A DNA stretch of 64,000 nucleotides from the NCBI GenBank assembly GCA_938016265.1, contig CALLWB010000070.1:42994-106993 (forward strand), given 5' to 3'. Position numbers and translations under genes: made by a program. Below the pieces are notes generated by a model. It was not told the DNA's origin and ran no database searches. It saw only the letters and a program-made list of their open reading frames with translations. Source of the DNA: an uncultured Saprospiraceae bacterium. GTDB taxonomy: Bacteria > Bacteroidota > Bacteroidia > Chitinophagales > Saprospiraceae. Positions 51,984 to 63,400 of this stretch are shown in pieces (position 1 is the first letter of the stretch; each line of letters opens with the position of its first letter).

Positions 51984-53996
51984 ATGGCAAAATCGAACAA
52001 AAAGCAGAAGAAACAAGTATCAAAAAAGGTTACCAAAAAAAAACAGCAGTCATCAAAAATGACCTGGCACAAGCCTGTTGCCCTTGGATTTGTATTGTTA
52101 TCAGTACTTACGCTTATTACTTACTTTCCGTCCTTAAACAACGAGTTTACCAACTGGGATGATGATGTATATCTTTCTAGAAATGAAATGATTTACAATT
52201 TTACAGGAGAAAACATCATGGCAATGTTCAACTGGAATAACCCAGTATCGGCCAACTATCATCCCGTCACGATTTTATCCTTAGCCATCAACCATCACTT
52301 TCACCAGCTAGAGCCGTTTGGATATCATTTGGTCAATTTGTTGTTTCATATGTTGAATACCTTTCTGGTGTTTTATTTCTTGTTTTTCCTGACCAAACAG
52401 CGGTGGGAATGGGCATTTATAGCTGCTTTGCTCTTTGGAATTCATCCAATGCATGTAGAGTCGGTCGCCTGGGTTTCAGAGCGAAAAGATGTACTATATG
52501 CCTTTTTCTTTTTGCTAGGCCTGATCAGTTATTTAAGATACATTCGGCAAAAGAAAATGGTATTCTTGATCGTTGCGTTCCTCCTATTCCTCCTCTCCGT
52601 CCTCAGCAAAGCCATGGCGGTTGTTTTCCCGCTCGTACTCCTCCTAATTGACTACTGGGAAAACAGAATAAACCTCAAAGACCATCCTGACTTAAAAATA
52701 AAAAGAACGGAACCTTCAGCACTCGTAAAAATTCTATTAGAGAAAGCGCCCTTTTTCGCCCTATCGCTATTGTTCGGTATTATTGCCTACCAGGTACAAC
52801 AAGCAGGAGGCGCAGTAGGAGAAATGCAGACTTTCAGCCTGCCACAAAGAATTATGTTTGCCAGCTATGGATTTGTCATGTACATTGCAAAATTGTTTGT
52901 GCCTATCCAACTCAGTACATTTTATCCCTATCCTAGCTTGGACGAAGTCAAGGGGACTTTGCCAATTGTCTACTATATTTTCCCCTTCGTTGTCCTGGCT
53001 ACGTTGGCAGTGACTGCCTGGAGTTTCAAAAAGACGAAGATTTTTATATTTGGAATTGGATTCTACCTGGCTACCGTTGTTCTGGTATTGCAGTTGCTGT
53101 CTGTCGGGCAGGTAGTAATGGCGGAACGGTATTCTTACCTGCCGTATATCGGAATCGGCTTCATTTTGGGTGCGGGTTTTAGCTATTTATGGCGTTCGGA
53201 TACCTTCAGTCAGTCAATAAAATATGGAGTAGCAGGTATTACTGGCGTTTATTTTCTAGTAATTGGATTCCTTGCCTTCCAACAATGTAAAGTCTGGCAA
53301 AACAGCGAAACGCTCTGGACACAAGTCATCAATCTACACCAATACAAAGTAGACAAGGCCTACAAAAACAGAGGCAACTACCGAGCTGCAAACGGCAGAA
53401 TCGATGAAGGCCTCAAAGATTTTGAAATCGCCATCCAGCTCGCTCCAAACGACGCCGGACTCTACGAATCATTAGCCAACTCCTATGCTTCACGACAGGA
53501 ATTCCAAAAAGCCCTTCCTTATTTTGACAAAGCATTAGCCAAAGAAAAAACCAAACCCTCCATCTTCTACAACAGGGGCATCGTCCACGCTCAAATGAAA
53601 AATTATGATAAAGCACTGGCCGATCTGAACAAGTCCAACAAACTAGGACAGAGCCTACTCAGCATTTTACCAAATCGGGCGTTTATCTACCTAGAAAAAA
53701 GGCAATACAAAGAATCTATTGCAGACTACAATCAAATCATCCAGAAAAAACCTAAAGATGCTGCAAGTCTGAATAACCGTGGTCGCGCCAAGATTGGAGC
53801 CAATGATCTCCCAGGAGCTATTCAGGATTTAAACAGGACACTTCAAATCAACCCCAATCAAAAAGAGGCGCATTATTTTCTGGCTATCGCGCACTTTAGA
53901 AATGGGGATATAGCAAAGGCTAAACAGAGTGGATTGAAGGCGAAAAGTCTTGGGTATACTTTGCCGGCTAATGTTGCGCAGGGTATAGGATTGTAG
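51984..53996 (+). CDS. TMTC-like GT-C membrane protein with C-terminal TPR repeats
   Basis: A 670-residue protein. A basic N-terminus (MAKSNKKQKKQVSKKVTKKK) precedes about 10-11 membrane helices. The first loop has the GT-C style acidic motif NEFTNWDDDVYLSRN, then NYHPVTILSLAINH and GIHPMHVESVAWVSERKDVL, which strongly recall TMTC O-mannosyltransferases (DUF1736 group). Residues ~445-670 contain about six TPRs (PFDKALAKEKTKPSIFYNRG-type). It may transfer a sugar from a lipid donor to exported proteins, with TPRs selecting the protein substrate; donor and acceptor are unknown. The 660-bp upstream gap includes no other gene besides the small ORF noted. Confidence 0.83.
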   Translation: MAKSNKKQKKQVSKKVTKKKQQSSKMTWHKPVALGFVLLSVLTLITYFPSLNNEFTNWDDDVYLSRNEMIYNFTGENIMAMFNWNNPVSANYHPVTILSLAINHHFHQLEPFGYHLVNLLFHMLNTFLVFYFLFFLTKQRWEWAFIAALLFGIHPMHVESVAWVSERKDVLYAFFFLLGLISYLRYIRQKKMVFLIVAFLLFLLSVLSKAMAVVFPLVLLLIDYWENRINLKDHPDLKIKRTEPSALVKILLEKAPFFALSLLFGIIAYQVQQAGGAVGEMQTFSLPQRIMFASYGFVMYIAKLFVPIQLSTFYPYPSLDEVKGTLPIVYYIFPFVVLATLAVTAWSFKKTKIFIFGIGFYLATVVLVLQLLSVGQVVMAERYSYLPYIGIGFILGAGFSYLWRSDTFSQSIKYGVAGITGVYFLVIGFLAFQQCKVWQNSETLWTQVINLHQYKVDKAYKNRGNYRAANGRIDEGLKDFEIAIQLAPNDAGLYESLANSYASRQEFQKALPYFDKALAKEKTKPSIFYNRGIVHAQMKNYDKALADLNKSNKLGQSLLSILPNRAFIYLEKRQYKESIADYNQIIQKKPKDAASLNNRGRAKIGANDLPGAIQDLNRTLQINPNQKEAHYFLAIAHFRNGDIAKAKQSGLKAKSLGYTLPANVAQGIGL

Positions 53997-54238
53997 GGAC
54001 TGAATGGCATTTTATTTAAATGCAAAGGTGCGAAGATCCAAAATTTTAATTGTACTGACGTGTTATTTTTTGAACGCGGAGGAACTGATACGCAGAGATT
54101 TTATAATGCTAAAGGGCGCTAAGAATCAGTATTGCTCCTCTTTATTGGATGAATCATTATGCTACTCTCACCAGCAGTTTTGTCCTAGCAAAACACGTCT
54201 TTAATCAGTACCGTCTACTTTAATACCACTATTTTCTA

Positions 54239-55300
54239 CTACAAAGCAAGCAACCGAGAAACCTCATCTTCCAAACGTTTACCATGCAAATTCAAGCCTG
54301 CAATCTTGCCTTCTTTATCCAATAAAAAGGTTTTTGGAATACTGGAAACGCCGTACTCTTTAGCAGGTTTACATTGCCAGCCGGCTAGATCGCTGACGTG
54401 GGTTGGCCATAGTAGATTGTCGTCTTTTATTGCTTTGATCCATCGGTCTTTCTGGGTATTTCTGTCTAGAGAAACGCTATAAACTGTAAAGCCTTTTGAT
54501 TTGTATTTTTTGTACAATTTGACAACTGCTGGATTAGCAGATCGGCACGGACGGCACCAACTTGCCCAGAAATCAAGTAAGACTACTTTTCCTTTCAATG
54601 CAGCCAACGAATAGTTTTTTCCGCTTGGATCCGGTAGATTGATTTCAGGAGCCAATTCGCCGACTCTTATTTTTTGAAGGGCTAGTCGTTGTTGTACTTG
54701 TTGAATTAAAGCGGTAAAATCAGTAGCATATCTAGTGCCTGGGAATTCTGAATTTAGTTTTTGGGCAACTTTTTTATAGATCTCCAAATTGCCAGGTATA
54801 TCCGATTGCAATCCAGAGACGACGGCATACATAGAGGCTAAAGTATTGTTAGAACTGTTTACATATTCTTTGATCTGATTTTCTTTCCAGCCTTTTTGCT
54901 CCTTGATCATCTTATTGAAGTCCAAAGCAGTTTCGCTACCCGTTATTGTATAAGTATCAAGGTGGAATTTTTCAATATCGCCTTGAATATCTACCACTTT
55001 ATCGTCTTTAGAAACTTGCAAAATACTTGCTTTAGCTCCGATCCGAAGTCGATAAATTCGGTCTTTGCGATCTTCAATTTTAAGGACAAATTTTCCATTT
55101 TTGTCAATTTCCGCCTTGTCCATCATATTGGCGGTATTGTTGAGCAACATCTGATCGATGTATACCTTAAGATTCTCCGCTCCTTTTATCTGCCCCTTGA
55201 TGACAGTACCTTTATAGTTCTCATAAGTTTCTTCCGTCCCACAGCCAAACATCAACAAGGCAATTAGCAAAGAATAAAACGATACATTCAAAAATTTCAT
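54239..55300 (-). CDS. TlpA-like thioredoxin-fold lipoprotein
   Basis: A 353-residue lipoprotein (LIALLMFGC, Cys20). Residues ~30-120 are a DUF4369-like beta domain (GTVIKGQIKGAENLKVYID), residues ~125-210 are helical, and residues ~213-353 are a TlpA/AhpC-type thioredoxin domain with active-site WASWCRPC (Cys249, Cys252) and SVSLDRN. It should reduce or oxidise disulfides in the periplasm. Monocistronic. Confidence 0.92.
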   Translation of the reverse strand: MKFLNVSFYSLLIALLMFGCGTEETYENYKGTVIKGQIKGAENLKVYIDQMLLNNTANMMDKAEIDKNGKFVLKIEDRKDRIYRLRIGAKASILQVSKDDKVVDIQGDIEKFHLDTYTITGSETALDFNKMIKEQKGWKENQIKEYVNSSNNTLASMYAVVSGLQSDIPGNLEIYKKVAQKLNSEFPGTRYATDFTALIQQVQQRLALQKIRVGELAPEINLPDPSGKNYSLAALKGKVVLLDFWASWCRPCRSANPAVVKLYKKYKSKGFTVYSVSLDRNTQKDRWIKAIKDDNLLWPTHVSDLAGWQCKPAKEYGVSSIPKTFLLDKEGKIAGLNLHGKRLEDEVSRLLAL

Positions 55301-55667
55301 AATCTAGTTTTTTTAGAACTGCAAATATACGGCATAAAGTTGAAATTGGTTAATCGTTAGATTAGTTAATAGGTAATGGTTCGATTTATTAATAATTAAA
55401 CGACTGGAATTGATAATTGTTGGAATTAGTATTGGGAATTGATCGCGGATTCGCCAATAGCAACTGGCAAACACCAAAGCTACAGCGCAGCACAATATTA
55501 ACAGGAACCACAAAAACAAAAAAAATCAAGCTCCAAAGGAGTGACCTCCTAAAGAAGAGCATTATTAAAATAACCTCCTAACAAATAGGAACAACTAGAT
55601 AGGAACAACTAAATAGCACAAAGTACCATTAACCAATACTACCATTACTTATTAACCAAGCAATCGA
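55301..55667. other. 367-bp intergenic region with short repeats
   Basis: No supportable gene. It holds TTAATCGTTAG/TTAATAGG words, a CTCC-AAA-GGAG hairpin-like stretch near 55531-55545, a tandem TAGGAACAACTA duplication (about 55587-55613), and TACCATTAACCA words near 55624. Confidence 0.5.
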
Positions 55668-57902
55668 CTAGCCAAGTTCCTTCTCAATCGCTGTATCATA
55701 ATTAGTCTTCCAGCCATCAATCCCACCAAAATCAGCCCCATCAATGACAATATTGCCAGTAGTCACCCGACCAATTTCAGAATAAACTTGCCCTAAATCA
55801 TCTAGAAGTTGAGTAAAGGTGGCCACTTGATCAGCCGATACACTTACAACAACGCGGCTTTGGCTTTCGCCGAATAAATAAGCATCTTTCCTGATTGAAC
55901 CGTTGGTCTTGATCTCAAAACCCAACTTATTGACCATCGCACTTTCTAGCAGTGTGACGAACAAACCGCCTTCCGATACATCATGTACGCTAGTTACCGT
56001 TTTTTTCTTGATGATCGTTTTCACTACTTCCTGAAGCTGATATTCTTCCTCCAGATCAAAGTGTGGCGTAGGTGAATAGTGAATATTGTGAAGTGTTCTT
56101 AGAAATTCAGAGTTATTCAAGTCATTATAAGTATCCTTGCCAAGAAGAAAAATGGAGTGTCCTGCCTCCTTAAAATCAAGTGTCATGTGATTCGAGATAT
56201 CATCCAAAATACCTAGCATTCCGATAGTCGGAGTAGGGTAGACTGGCTCTGCAGTATCCTTCAAGACGGTATGATTGTAGAAACTTACATTTCCACCTGT
56301 TACCGGTGTTTCAAACTTGCGACAAGCAGCTCCCATACCTTTTATAGCGTTTGTAAACTGCCAATAAACTTCAGGATTGTAGGGATTGCCAAAATTCAGG
56401 CAATTGGTAATTGCTACAGGAATGCCTCCGGAACAAACAATGTTTCTGGCCGCTTCTGAGACCGCAATCATGGTTCCAACATAAGGATCAGAATATACGT
56501 AGGCTGAATTGCAATCGGTGGTGACTGCAAGGCCTTTTGTGGTCCCTTTCACTCGGACAATTGCCGCATCAGAGGGTGCATTTGTAGTGGCAGTATTTGT
56601 GCGCACCATAGAGTCATATTGCTCGTAGACCCAACGTTTGGACGCCACATTTGGAGAGGCCACCAATTGACGCGCTGCTCCTACTAAATCTGTAGTTTCG
56701 GGAATGCTATTTAAATCGAATGCTTTTATTTTTTCCAGGTAATCCGGGACTTTCGTTTCTCGTTTGTAAATTGGTGCTCCTCCTCCTAGTACTAATGGCT
56801 CAGCAGGCACGTCAGCTACTTTTTCTCCATTCAGAAAAAATTCTAGTCGTTTGGTATCCGTTACTTCTCCGATTATCTCACACTCTAAATCCCATTTATC
56901 AAAAACTGCTTCTAATTCCGCTTCCATTCCTTTCTTGCAACAGATCAACATGCGTTCCTGGCTTTCGGATAATAGAATTTCGAAAGGCTCCATATTTGCT
57001 TGGCGTGTAGGCACTTTATCGAGGTAAATGATCATTCCTGACGCTCCTTTTGCGCTCATTTCTGAGGTTGAGCAAGTGATGCCTGCCGCTCCCATATCCT
57101 GCATTCCGACTATTGCTCCTGTCTTGATTGCTTCCAACGAAGCTTCCAGTAGCAATTTTTCCTGGAAAGGATCTCCCACTTGTACCGCTGGCAAATCCTC
57201 CTCCGAATCTTCTGTCAAATCTGCAGAAGCAAACGTCGCCCCGTGAATTCCATCTTTGCCCGTTGCTGAACCGACAATATAAATAGGATTTCCAACACCA
57301 TGCGAAGTAGCAGAAACGGTTTCTCCTTCCTTCACAATACCAACAGACATCGCATTAACAAGAATATTCTGATTATAACAACTATTAAAATACACTTCCC
57401 CGCCGACAGTAGGAACGCCAAAGCAGTTGCCGTAGTGGCTAATTCCGTCGACCACCCCTCTCATTAGGTGTTTGGTATGTTTGTTTTGAATATCTCCGAA
57501 TCTTAAAGAGTTGAGCGCGGCAATCGGCCGTGCGCCCATTGTAAAAATATCGCGATGTATCCCACCAACACCAGTCGCCGCTCCCTGGAAGGGTTCTAGC
57601 GCAGACGGATGATTGTGCGATTCAATTTTGAAGGCACAGGCCAAACCATCACCAATATCAACCAGCCCAGCGTTTTCTTCTCCAGCTTCCACCAACAGCC
57701 GTTTACCTTCTCTGGGTAATGTTTTGAGTAGGGTGATCGAATTTTTGTAAGAGCAATGCTCCGACCACATTACAGAAAAGATACTTAACTCAGTAAAATT
57801 GGGGGTTCGCCCTAATATTTCCTTGATGGATTCGAATTCAGATTCTAATAATCCAAGGTCTTTTGCCATTTTCAGGGTAGCCAGCGTAGCGGTGGTGCTC
57901 AT
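55668..57902 (-). CDS. purL: Phosphoribosylformylglycinamidine synthase subunit PurL
   Basis: From the ATG at 57902 the product has 744 residues, the usual length of the small PurL. An upstream TTG or similar would add 18 residues ([14 protein letters not shown]...) with no family match. Motifs: [80 protein letters not shown]. It uses ATP and glutamine-derived ammonia (with PurQ and PurS) to convert FGAR to FGAM in purine synthesis. purQ and purS are not nearby. Transcribed alone. Confidence 0.95.
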   Translation of the reverse strand: MSTTATLATLKMAKDLGLLESEFESIKEILGRTPNFTELSIFSVMWSEHCSYKNSITLLKTLPREGKRLLVEAGEENAGLVDIGDGLACAFKIESHNHPSALEPFQGAATGVGGIHRDIFTMGARPIAALNSLRFGDIQNKHTKHLMRGVVDGISHYGNCFGVPTVGGEVYFNSCYNQNILVNAMSVGIVKEGETVSATSHGVGNPIYIVGSATGKDGIHGATFASADLTEDSEEDLPAVQVGDPFQEKLLLEASLEAIKTGAIVGMQDMGAAGITCSTSEMSAKGASGMIIYLDKVPTRQANMEPFEILLSESQERMLICCKKGMEAELEAVFDKWDLECEIIGEVTDTKRLEFFLNGEKVADVPAEPLVLGGGAPIYKRETKVPDYLEKIKAFDLNSIPETTDLVGAARQLVASPNVASKRWVYEQYDSMVRTNTATTNAPSDAAIVRVKGTTKGLAVTTDCNSAYVYSDPYVGTMIAVSEAARNIVCSGGIPVAITNCLNFGNPYNPEVYWQFTNAIKGMGAACRKFETPVTGGNVSFYNHTVLKDTAEPVYPTPTIGMLGILDDISNHMTLDFKEAGHSIFLLGKDTYNDLNNSEFLRTLHNIHYSPTPHFDLEEEYQLQEVVKTIIKKKTVTSVHDVSEGGLFVTLLESAMVNKLGFEIKTNGSIRKDAYLFGESQSRVVVSVSADQVATFTQLLDDLGQVYSEIGRVTTGNIVIDGADFGGIDGWKTNYDTAIEKELG

Positions 57903-58176
57903 AGTGATGGTTGTTTTATTTCGGTGCAAAGATAGAAGGATTGCTGGCAAGCACAAACAAAGGTTTTCAACAAGTGTGGATATCTGTTGTAGGGTGACTC
58001 ATTTTGCGGGACAAATGTACTACTCGACAATTTACCATTAAGAAATCCAAGGGAAGTTGTCTCTCGTATTTTGGTTATTGGTTAATAACTGATTGGATGG
58101 TAGTTAATTGGAATTATGTAGCGGTGAGTTATCATTTGCCCTCTACAAAAACAGCCGTCGTCACGGTTCCACCACT

Positions 58177-58230
58177 TTTGAACTGCCGAAAGTCGGACCA
58201 CCTTCAAAACGCTGCAAGATCGTGAAGGAA
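58177..58230 (-). repeat. Dispersed ~54-bp intergenic repeat, copy B (inverted)
   Basis: Reverse complement starts TTCCTTCACGATCTTGCAG and contains GGTCCGACTTTCGGCA, matching 47557-47610. It lies in the gap 57903-58449, which has no supportable gene. Confidence 0.75.
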
Positions 58231-58242
58231 TCAATTCTCCTC

Positions 58243-58284
58243 AAAAAAAAGGGGGCTAGCATATACAAGATATTGACTAACCCC
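58243..58284 (-). terminator. Minus-strand terminator of the TerB-DnaJ gene
   Basis: On the minus strand GGGGTTAG (58277-58284) pairs with CTAGCCCC (58252-58259; one G-T pair), then C and T8. It lies ~165 bp after the stop at 58450. Confidence 0.75.
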
Positions 58285-58449
58285 AAAACCCTATGACATT
58301 AGGCTTTGTAAATATAACGCAAAACTGAACACCAAAGTTCTAGTAAAGAGTTGTATACTACCCAAAGTCTAAGAATTACGGGATTCTTTAACATTAATTT
58401 AACATTAACTTTACTTCAACAAAGAAATAAAATCAAGTTGGCACGTTGT

Positions 58450-59214
58450 TTAATTATCTCCTCGGCTCTTCATGATCGCATCATAAGCTTCTGTCAACTG
58501 TTGAAATTTGTCTTTTGCAGCCTCAATGACATCTTCACCAAGGTGCTGAATTCTGTCAGGATGAAACTTTTTAGCTAGTCGGCGATAGGACTGCTTAATT
58601 TCGTCAACGGTTGAAGTTGGTTCTACTTCGAGAATGGTATAATTGTTTTCTTCTTCCTCTTTTGGAGGTACAATGCCCTTTCCTTTAAGGAATATACTTC
58701 TAAGTGAATAGTAATCTTTTTCGCTTACTCCAAGATAGGAAGCTATCTTACGAATGACCTTTAGTTCGCTGGTATCGATTTCTAAATCAGCGTCTGCTAC
58801 GTGAAATAGGAATTTGACTAGTTGTAGGCGTACCGCATGGCTTTTTATTTTCTTTATTTGATCGCAGACATCCTTCAAGTTAAATTTTTTCTCCAGAATT
58901 TTTTCCAGGAGAAACATACGGGCTTCGATAAATTGGTTATCGAAATTTTTAAGTAAAAATTCCTTTACATAATCAATCTGGAATTTTGAAACGTCTCCAT
59001 CTGCTTTGATTACGGAAGCTGCAAGGATCAATAGACTTACCTCAAACTCATTTCTTTTAATTACATCGTTAACGCCGGCCGGGTCCTGGATGGTTTTAAT
59101 TTTTTTGTACACTTTTCCTACTGCAGATTCTACAACAGTGCCAATTGGTGAGTCACTTACCTTACCAATTCCGTCCTTCAACCAGTTTTCAAATTTTGAA
59201 ACATCTAATCCCAT
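58450..59214 (-). CDS. TerB-like / J-domain protein (DjlA-type)
   Basis: A 254-residue cytosolic protein. Residues ~50-180 are TerB-like helices with acidic Asp-rich loops (ASVIKADGDVSKFQIDYV; VADADLEIDTSELKVIRKIA), which may bind metal. Residues ~190-254 form a J domain with the HPD motif (KKFHPDRIQ) and YTILEVEPTSTVDEIKQSYR. It lacks the N-terminal membrane helix of E. coli DjlA. It should stimulate an Hsp70 ATPase, possibly the DnaK in this window. Start ATG at 59212-59214. Confidence 0.88.
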   Translation of the reverse strand: MGLDVSKFENWLKDGIGKVSDSPIGTVVESAVGKVYKKIKTIQDPAGVNDVIKRNEFEVSLLILAASVIKADGDVSKFQIDYVKEFLLKNFDNQFIEARMFLLEKILEKKFNLKDVCDQIKKIKSHAVRLQLVKFLFHVADADLEIDTSELKVIRKIASYLGVSEKDYYSLRSIFLKGKGIVPPKEEEENNYTILEVEPTSTVDEIKQSYRRLAKKFHPDRIQHLGEDVIEAAKDKFQQLTEAYDAIMKSRGDN

Positions 59215-59275
59215 TTTGTCTGATATTTTTTATAATTATTAATTATATGAAGTAATTTACGCGTAAATATACAAT

Positions 59276-60247
59276 ATGTTCGCAAAACGATGGAAAGCAA
59301 TTTGGAATCCAGATATGTACCATGGCTGGGGAAAAACCCAAAAGTACTTTGAAGGCTGGTATTGCAAGCTCGTCGATTCTGCTGAAAATCATGCGCTAGC
59401 AGTCATTCTGGGTATTTCGTTTGCAGAAGATGGACAAGAAAGCCATGCCTTCATTCAAATCATGGACGGCAAAAAAAATACCGCTACCTACCATCAGTTT
59501 GACTTAAAAGATTTTGTCCCTTCTGATCAGAAATTTGAAGTTTGGCTAGGCAACAATTTTTTCTCTGCGAATAAGATAATCCTAGACTTGGAAGAACTAA
59601 AAGGGACAGTTGAATTAGTTGACATAACACCATGGCCAAAGATGTTAAAAGCTCCCGGAATAATGGGCTGGTACTCCTTTGTTCCTTTCATGGAATGTTA
59701 CCATGGTGTCGTGAGTCTCGATCATACTTTAAAAGGTAATTTAATTCATAATGGAAATACTATTGATTTTAATGAGGGAATTGGATATATGGAGAAAGAT
59801 TGGGGAGTTAGTTTTCCTTCATCTTATATTTGGATGCAATCCAATCATTTTAACACAAAAAATACGTCCCTAATGTTATCTGTAGCAAACATCCCGTGGT
59901 TGGGAAGTTCTTTTATTGGTTTCATAGCGGGATTATGGTATAAGGAAAAACTGTATAAATTTGCCACCTACACAGGGGCAAAGCAACAAGGAACAAAAAT
60001 AGAAGGAGATCAATGCACCATTGTACTTGGCACTCGCAAATTGAAACTAACCGTCACCGCCCACAAAGGTGCCTCCACCGAATTGATTCACCCTATCCAA
60101 GGGCAAATGAAAGGAAAAATAAACGAGAGCCTAACTGCTAAACTAGACGTTCTACTAGAAGAAAACGGTGCCCTCATTTTCAAGGAAACTGGTAGAAATG
60201 CAGGCCTGGAAATCGCTGGGAAGGTGGAGGAATTGATGGTTGGGTAA
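59276..60247 (+). CDS. Tocopherol cyclase family protein
   Basis: 323 residues, no signal peptide. WNPDMYHGWGKTQKYFEGWY, SHAFIQIMDG, GWYSFVPFMECYHGVVS and GYMEKDWGVSFPSSYIWMQS match the tocopherol-cyclase-like (PF14249) family, a lipocalin-like fold. In plants the family makes tocopherol; in non-photosynthetic bacteria the substrate is unknown and the protein may simply act on or bind a hydrophobic molecule. The tail of the gene again contains GGTTGGG/TTGATGG words of the intergenic type. Monocistronic. Confidence 0.85.
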   Translation: MFAKRWKAIWNPDMYHGWGKTQKYFEGWYCKLVDSAENHALAVILGISFAEDGQESHAFIQIMDGKKNTATYHQFDLKDFVPSDQKFEVWLGNNFFSANKIILDLEELKGTVELVDITPWPKMLKAPGIMGWYSFVPFMECYHGVVSLDHTLKGNLIHNGNTIDFNEGIGYMEKDWGVSFPSSYIWMQSNHFNTKNTSLMLSVANIPWLGSSFIGFIAGLWYKEKLYKFATYTGAKQQGTKIEGDQCTIVLGTRKLKLTVTAHKGASTELIHPIQGQMKGKINESLTAKLDVLLEENGALIFKETGRNAGLEIAGKVEELMVG

Positions 60248-60438
60248 AGGGACTCTTCACTTTCTTCCAGAATGCTCTGCTTAGCCAGTTTATGCGCATT
60301 CAAAACGAGTCCTCTACAAAAAAACGTTTCTTTTTAACAATTCTCCGTTATACCCAAACCAATACAAATCAGCACTAAAAATTAATGTTCTGTTAAACTT
60401 AAAATCGAAAACAACAAATTGCCTAACTTAGCAATAGA

Positions 60439-63400
60439 ATGAAGTATTTACTAGGATTAAGTCTACTATTCTGCATCAGTCTGGTGTATTGCCAAGACCA
60501 ATATTATCCTGTCAAAATTGATAAGAAATGGGGGCTGATTGATGCGCAGGGCGACCTTTTTATAGATCCTGTTTATGATGCTGTCGGCCATTTTTCAAAC
60601 GGATATGCAGTGATCCAAACTGCTGGAAAAATCGGCTTGTTAGATCAGTTTGGCAAGGAAGTATTTGCGCCTAAGTTTCAAGATATTCGAGTCTTGGATA
60701 CCGTCTTGTTTTCAGTATTTGAAAATAACAATTGGCGAGTCATCAACAAACAAGGCACAACCATTCTCAATCAAACCTACGACCAGATCACCCTGTTAAA
60801 TCCACAATTTATTGGGTTTTCACAAAATGGGAAATGGGGCATCGCTCATATCTCAGGCAAACTACTGGCAGACGCCATTTATGAAAAGGTAGAAGCTTTT
60901 GAAAACCAATTTGTCATTGCGGGCAAGCCGGACAACTATGATTTAATCACGGCGGATGGAACTGTTATCCTCAATACAACCAGCAAGAAATTAGCCGTTT
61001 CCGACGACTTGATTTTTTATAAAGACACTGACAAATGGGGAACAATCAGTTTTGAAGGTACAGAACTCTTACCAGCCATTCATGACAATTGGACAAGAAT
61101 TTCAAGTAATTTTTACAAATTTAAAATTGGCAATGAAGCCCTGCTGTTTTCTAATGTAACGAAAAAGATAATTTCAGAAAATGACTTTTTTGACTTTAGA
61201 TTTTTCTCTTCCAACTACGTGTACACCCAAGCAAATTTCAAAGTAGGATTGATGAATGCGCAGGGAGAACAAATGGTCCCGACAGTATTCGAAGAAATTC
61301 AAAATTATGACAATAATCAACTTTTTAGAGTTAGTCAAGAGGGGAAATGGGGAATCTTTGAAATCGGTGCAAAACTAAGGATAGACATCAAATATGACTT
61401 TATCGGACCTCCAACAAACAGCATCGCCATAGTAATGTCGGAAAACAAATTTGGCGTCATCAATCTAAATGGAGAATTACAAACCGACATTGAATATGAC
61501 CGAATAACGCTAGAACAAAATGAAGCAAAAGCCTACAAAAATGGAACTCTAAATTTAATCACTTTTACGGAGGATGGCCAGTTACAAGAAGATGATCATT
61601 TTGAAAATTTCGGCACCATCAAAGTCAAAAATAAGGCCCGTGGTAGATTATGGAGCAGCTCCTCCACCTCTGGAAATATAGACAATCCCTATCTATTGAA
61701 AAATTTTGAGTGGTACTACCATACTCAAACCAGAAAATGGGGCCTCCGCGATAGGAATACTGGTAAAATAGTTATTCCACCCACCTATTTCGAAATAGAG
61801 GTCTACAAAGACCTAGGATTTACCATCGTTTCTATGGAAGCAATCGGAAACCAAACTTTTGAAAGAACACGGTTCAACTACTACCTTACCTTCGGTATCA
61901 TCAACAATGAGTTTGGGCGGCCATCTACTCTTTATAATTTGATAAATGTAGAAGTCGATGATGTAGTTATAGATTCGATGCCGATTGCACGGTGTGTTTT
62001 TTCAAATGGCAAACATGGATTGATATCAAGACGAGGGGGAATCATCAATGACAATTATGCCTTCATCGGTAAATTTGAAAATGGTCTTGCAAGGGTTAGT
62101 ATCAAAGGCGAAATGACGGCCGAATTGCCTAAAAATGAATATCATTTGGGTAAATTGGACGACTACCTTGACAACTTAAAAACCCAGCATAAATTAATAA
62201 ACAATACCAAGCACGATCTTCAGCTGGAAAAGGAGGGCGTTGTGCAAATAAAAGATGGTATTTGGGGCTTTATCGACACCCTTGGGAAGGTTGCTATTCA
62301 ACCTCAGTTTGAGTTTGTTTCTGATTTTAACAACGGTATTTCTATTGTAAAACTGAATGGAAAATGGGGCTCTATAAACACAAAAGGAGAACTATTAATT
62401 GAACCAAATTTTGATCGAATCCATTTCATTCAAAATTCACGCGATTCTATTCTAAGGATTTACAAAAATTGCGAAAAGTACGGCGTGGTAGACTCCACAG
62501 GTCGGCTCGCTGTAGAAGTAAAATACGACAAGATTGGTCAAATATCAGAAGATAGAGTTCCAGTAAAGCTTGGATCAAAATGGGGATTTGTAGACAAAAA
62601 TGGAACACCAATTACGCCTACAAAATACGAAAAAGTACAACCGTTTAGCGAAGGACTAGCAGCAGTTAGGTACAAACGCAAATGGGGATACATCAATAGA
62701 AAAGGCAATTTGATTATTGATCACCAGTTTAGAAGGGCAGGCAACTTCTCTGATGGGAAATCATGGGCTGCGATTTCCAGTTTCCTAGGATATATAGATC
62801 AGAAAGGTGCAATGATTATTGAACCTCAATACCACAAATGTGAAGACTTCAACAATGGGTTAGCCATCGTCCGAATTGGCAGTGAACACGGGGTAATTAA
62901 CGAAAGTGGAAAATTTGTGGTAAAACCTAAATTCAAAAAAATAGAACCTTTTGGAGAGAATGGATTGGCTGTTGTTCATTACAATGCGTTGCAAAGTTAT
63001 GGCCTTATTAACCAAAAAGGAGAACGTGTCGGCAATGAAAAATTTGAAAAAATAATGCCGTTCTCAGAGGGAAGGGCGGCAATAAGAATGAACGGCAAAT
63101 TTGGCTTTATTGATGTGAATGGCCAGATCGTTATTCCTCCAAGCTACAATAGGGTAGAGGCCTTCAAAGAAGGGCGGGCGCGTTTTATCAAGGAAGGAAG
63201 ATGGGGTTTTATTGATGTAAAAGGTAAGGAGGTTATTCCACCAATGTATTCTAAATGCCAGGACTTCAAAGATGGGAAAGCAGTAGTCTATAAAGGGTTT
63301 AGAAGTTCCGGATTGATCACTAAAGATGGTAGTTATTTGATAGAACCTCATTTGGGAAGTTTGATTAGTTTTGATGAAGGCCGAGGACTAATTCGCACCC

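Noticed and set aside
54004..54204. 66-residue + strand ORF after the TMTC-like gene
   Set aside because: It consists of degenerate CGCAGAG-type repeat sequence with no protein-like pattern.
55313..55519. 68-residue minus-strand ORF with a hydrophobic start
   Set aside because: Starts at TTG inside repeat-rich intergenic DNA, and the second half is made of TTAATGGTTA-type words.
57903..57956. 18-residue N-terminal extension of PurL
   Set aside because: The ATG at 57902 gives the family-typical length, and the extension has no family match.
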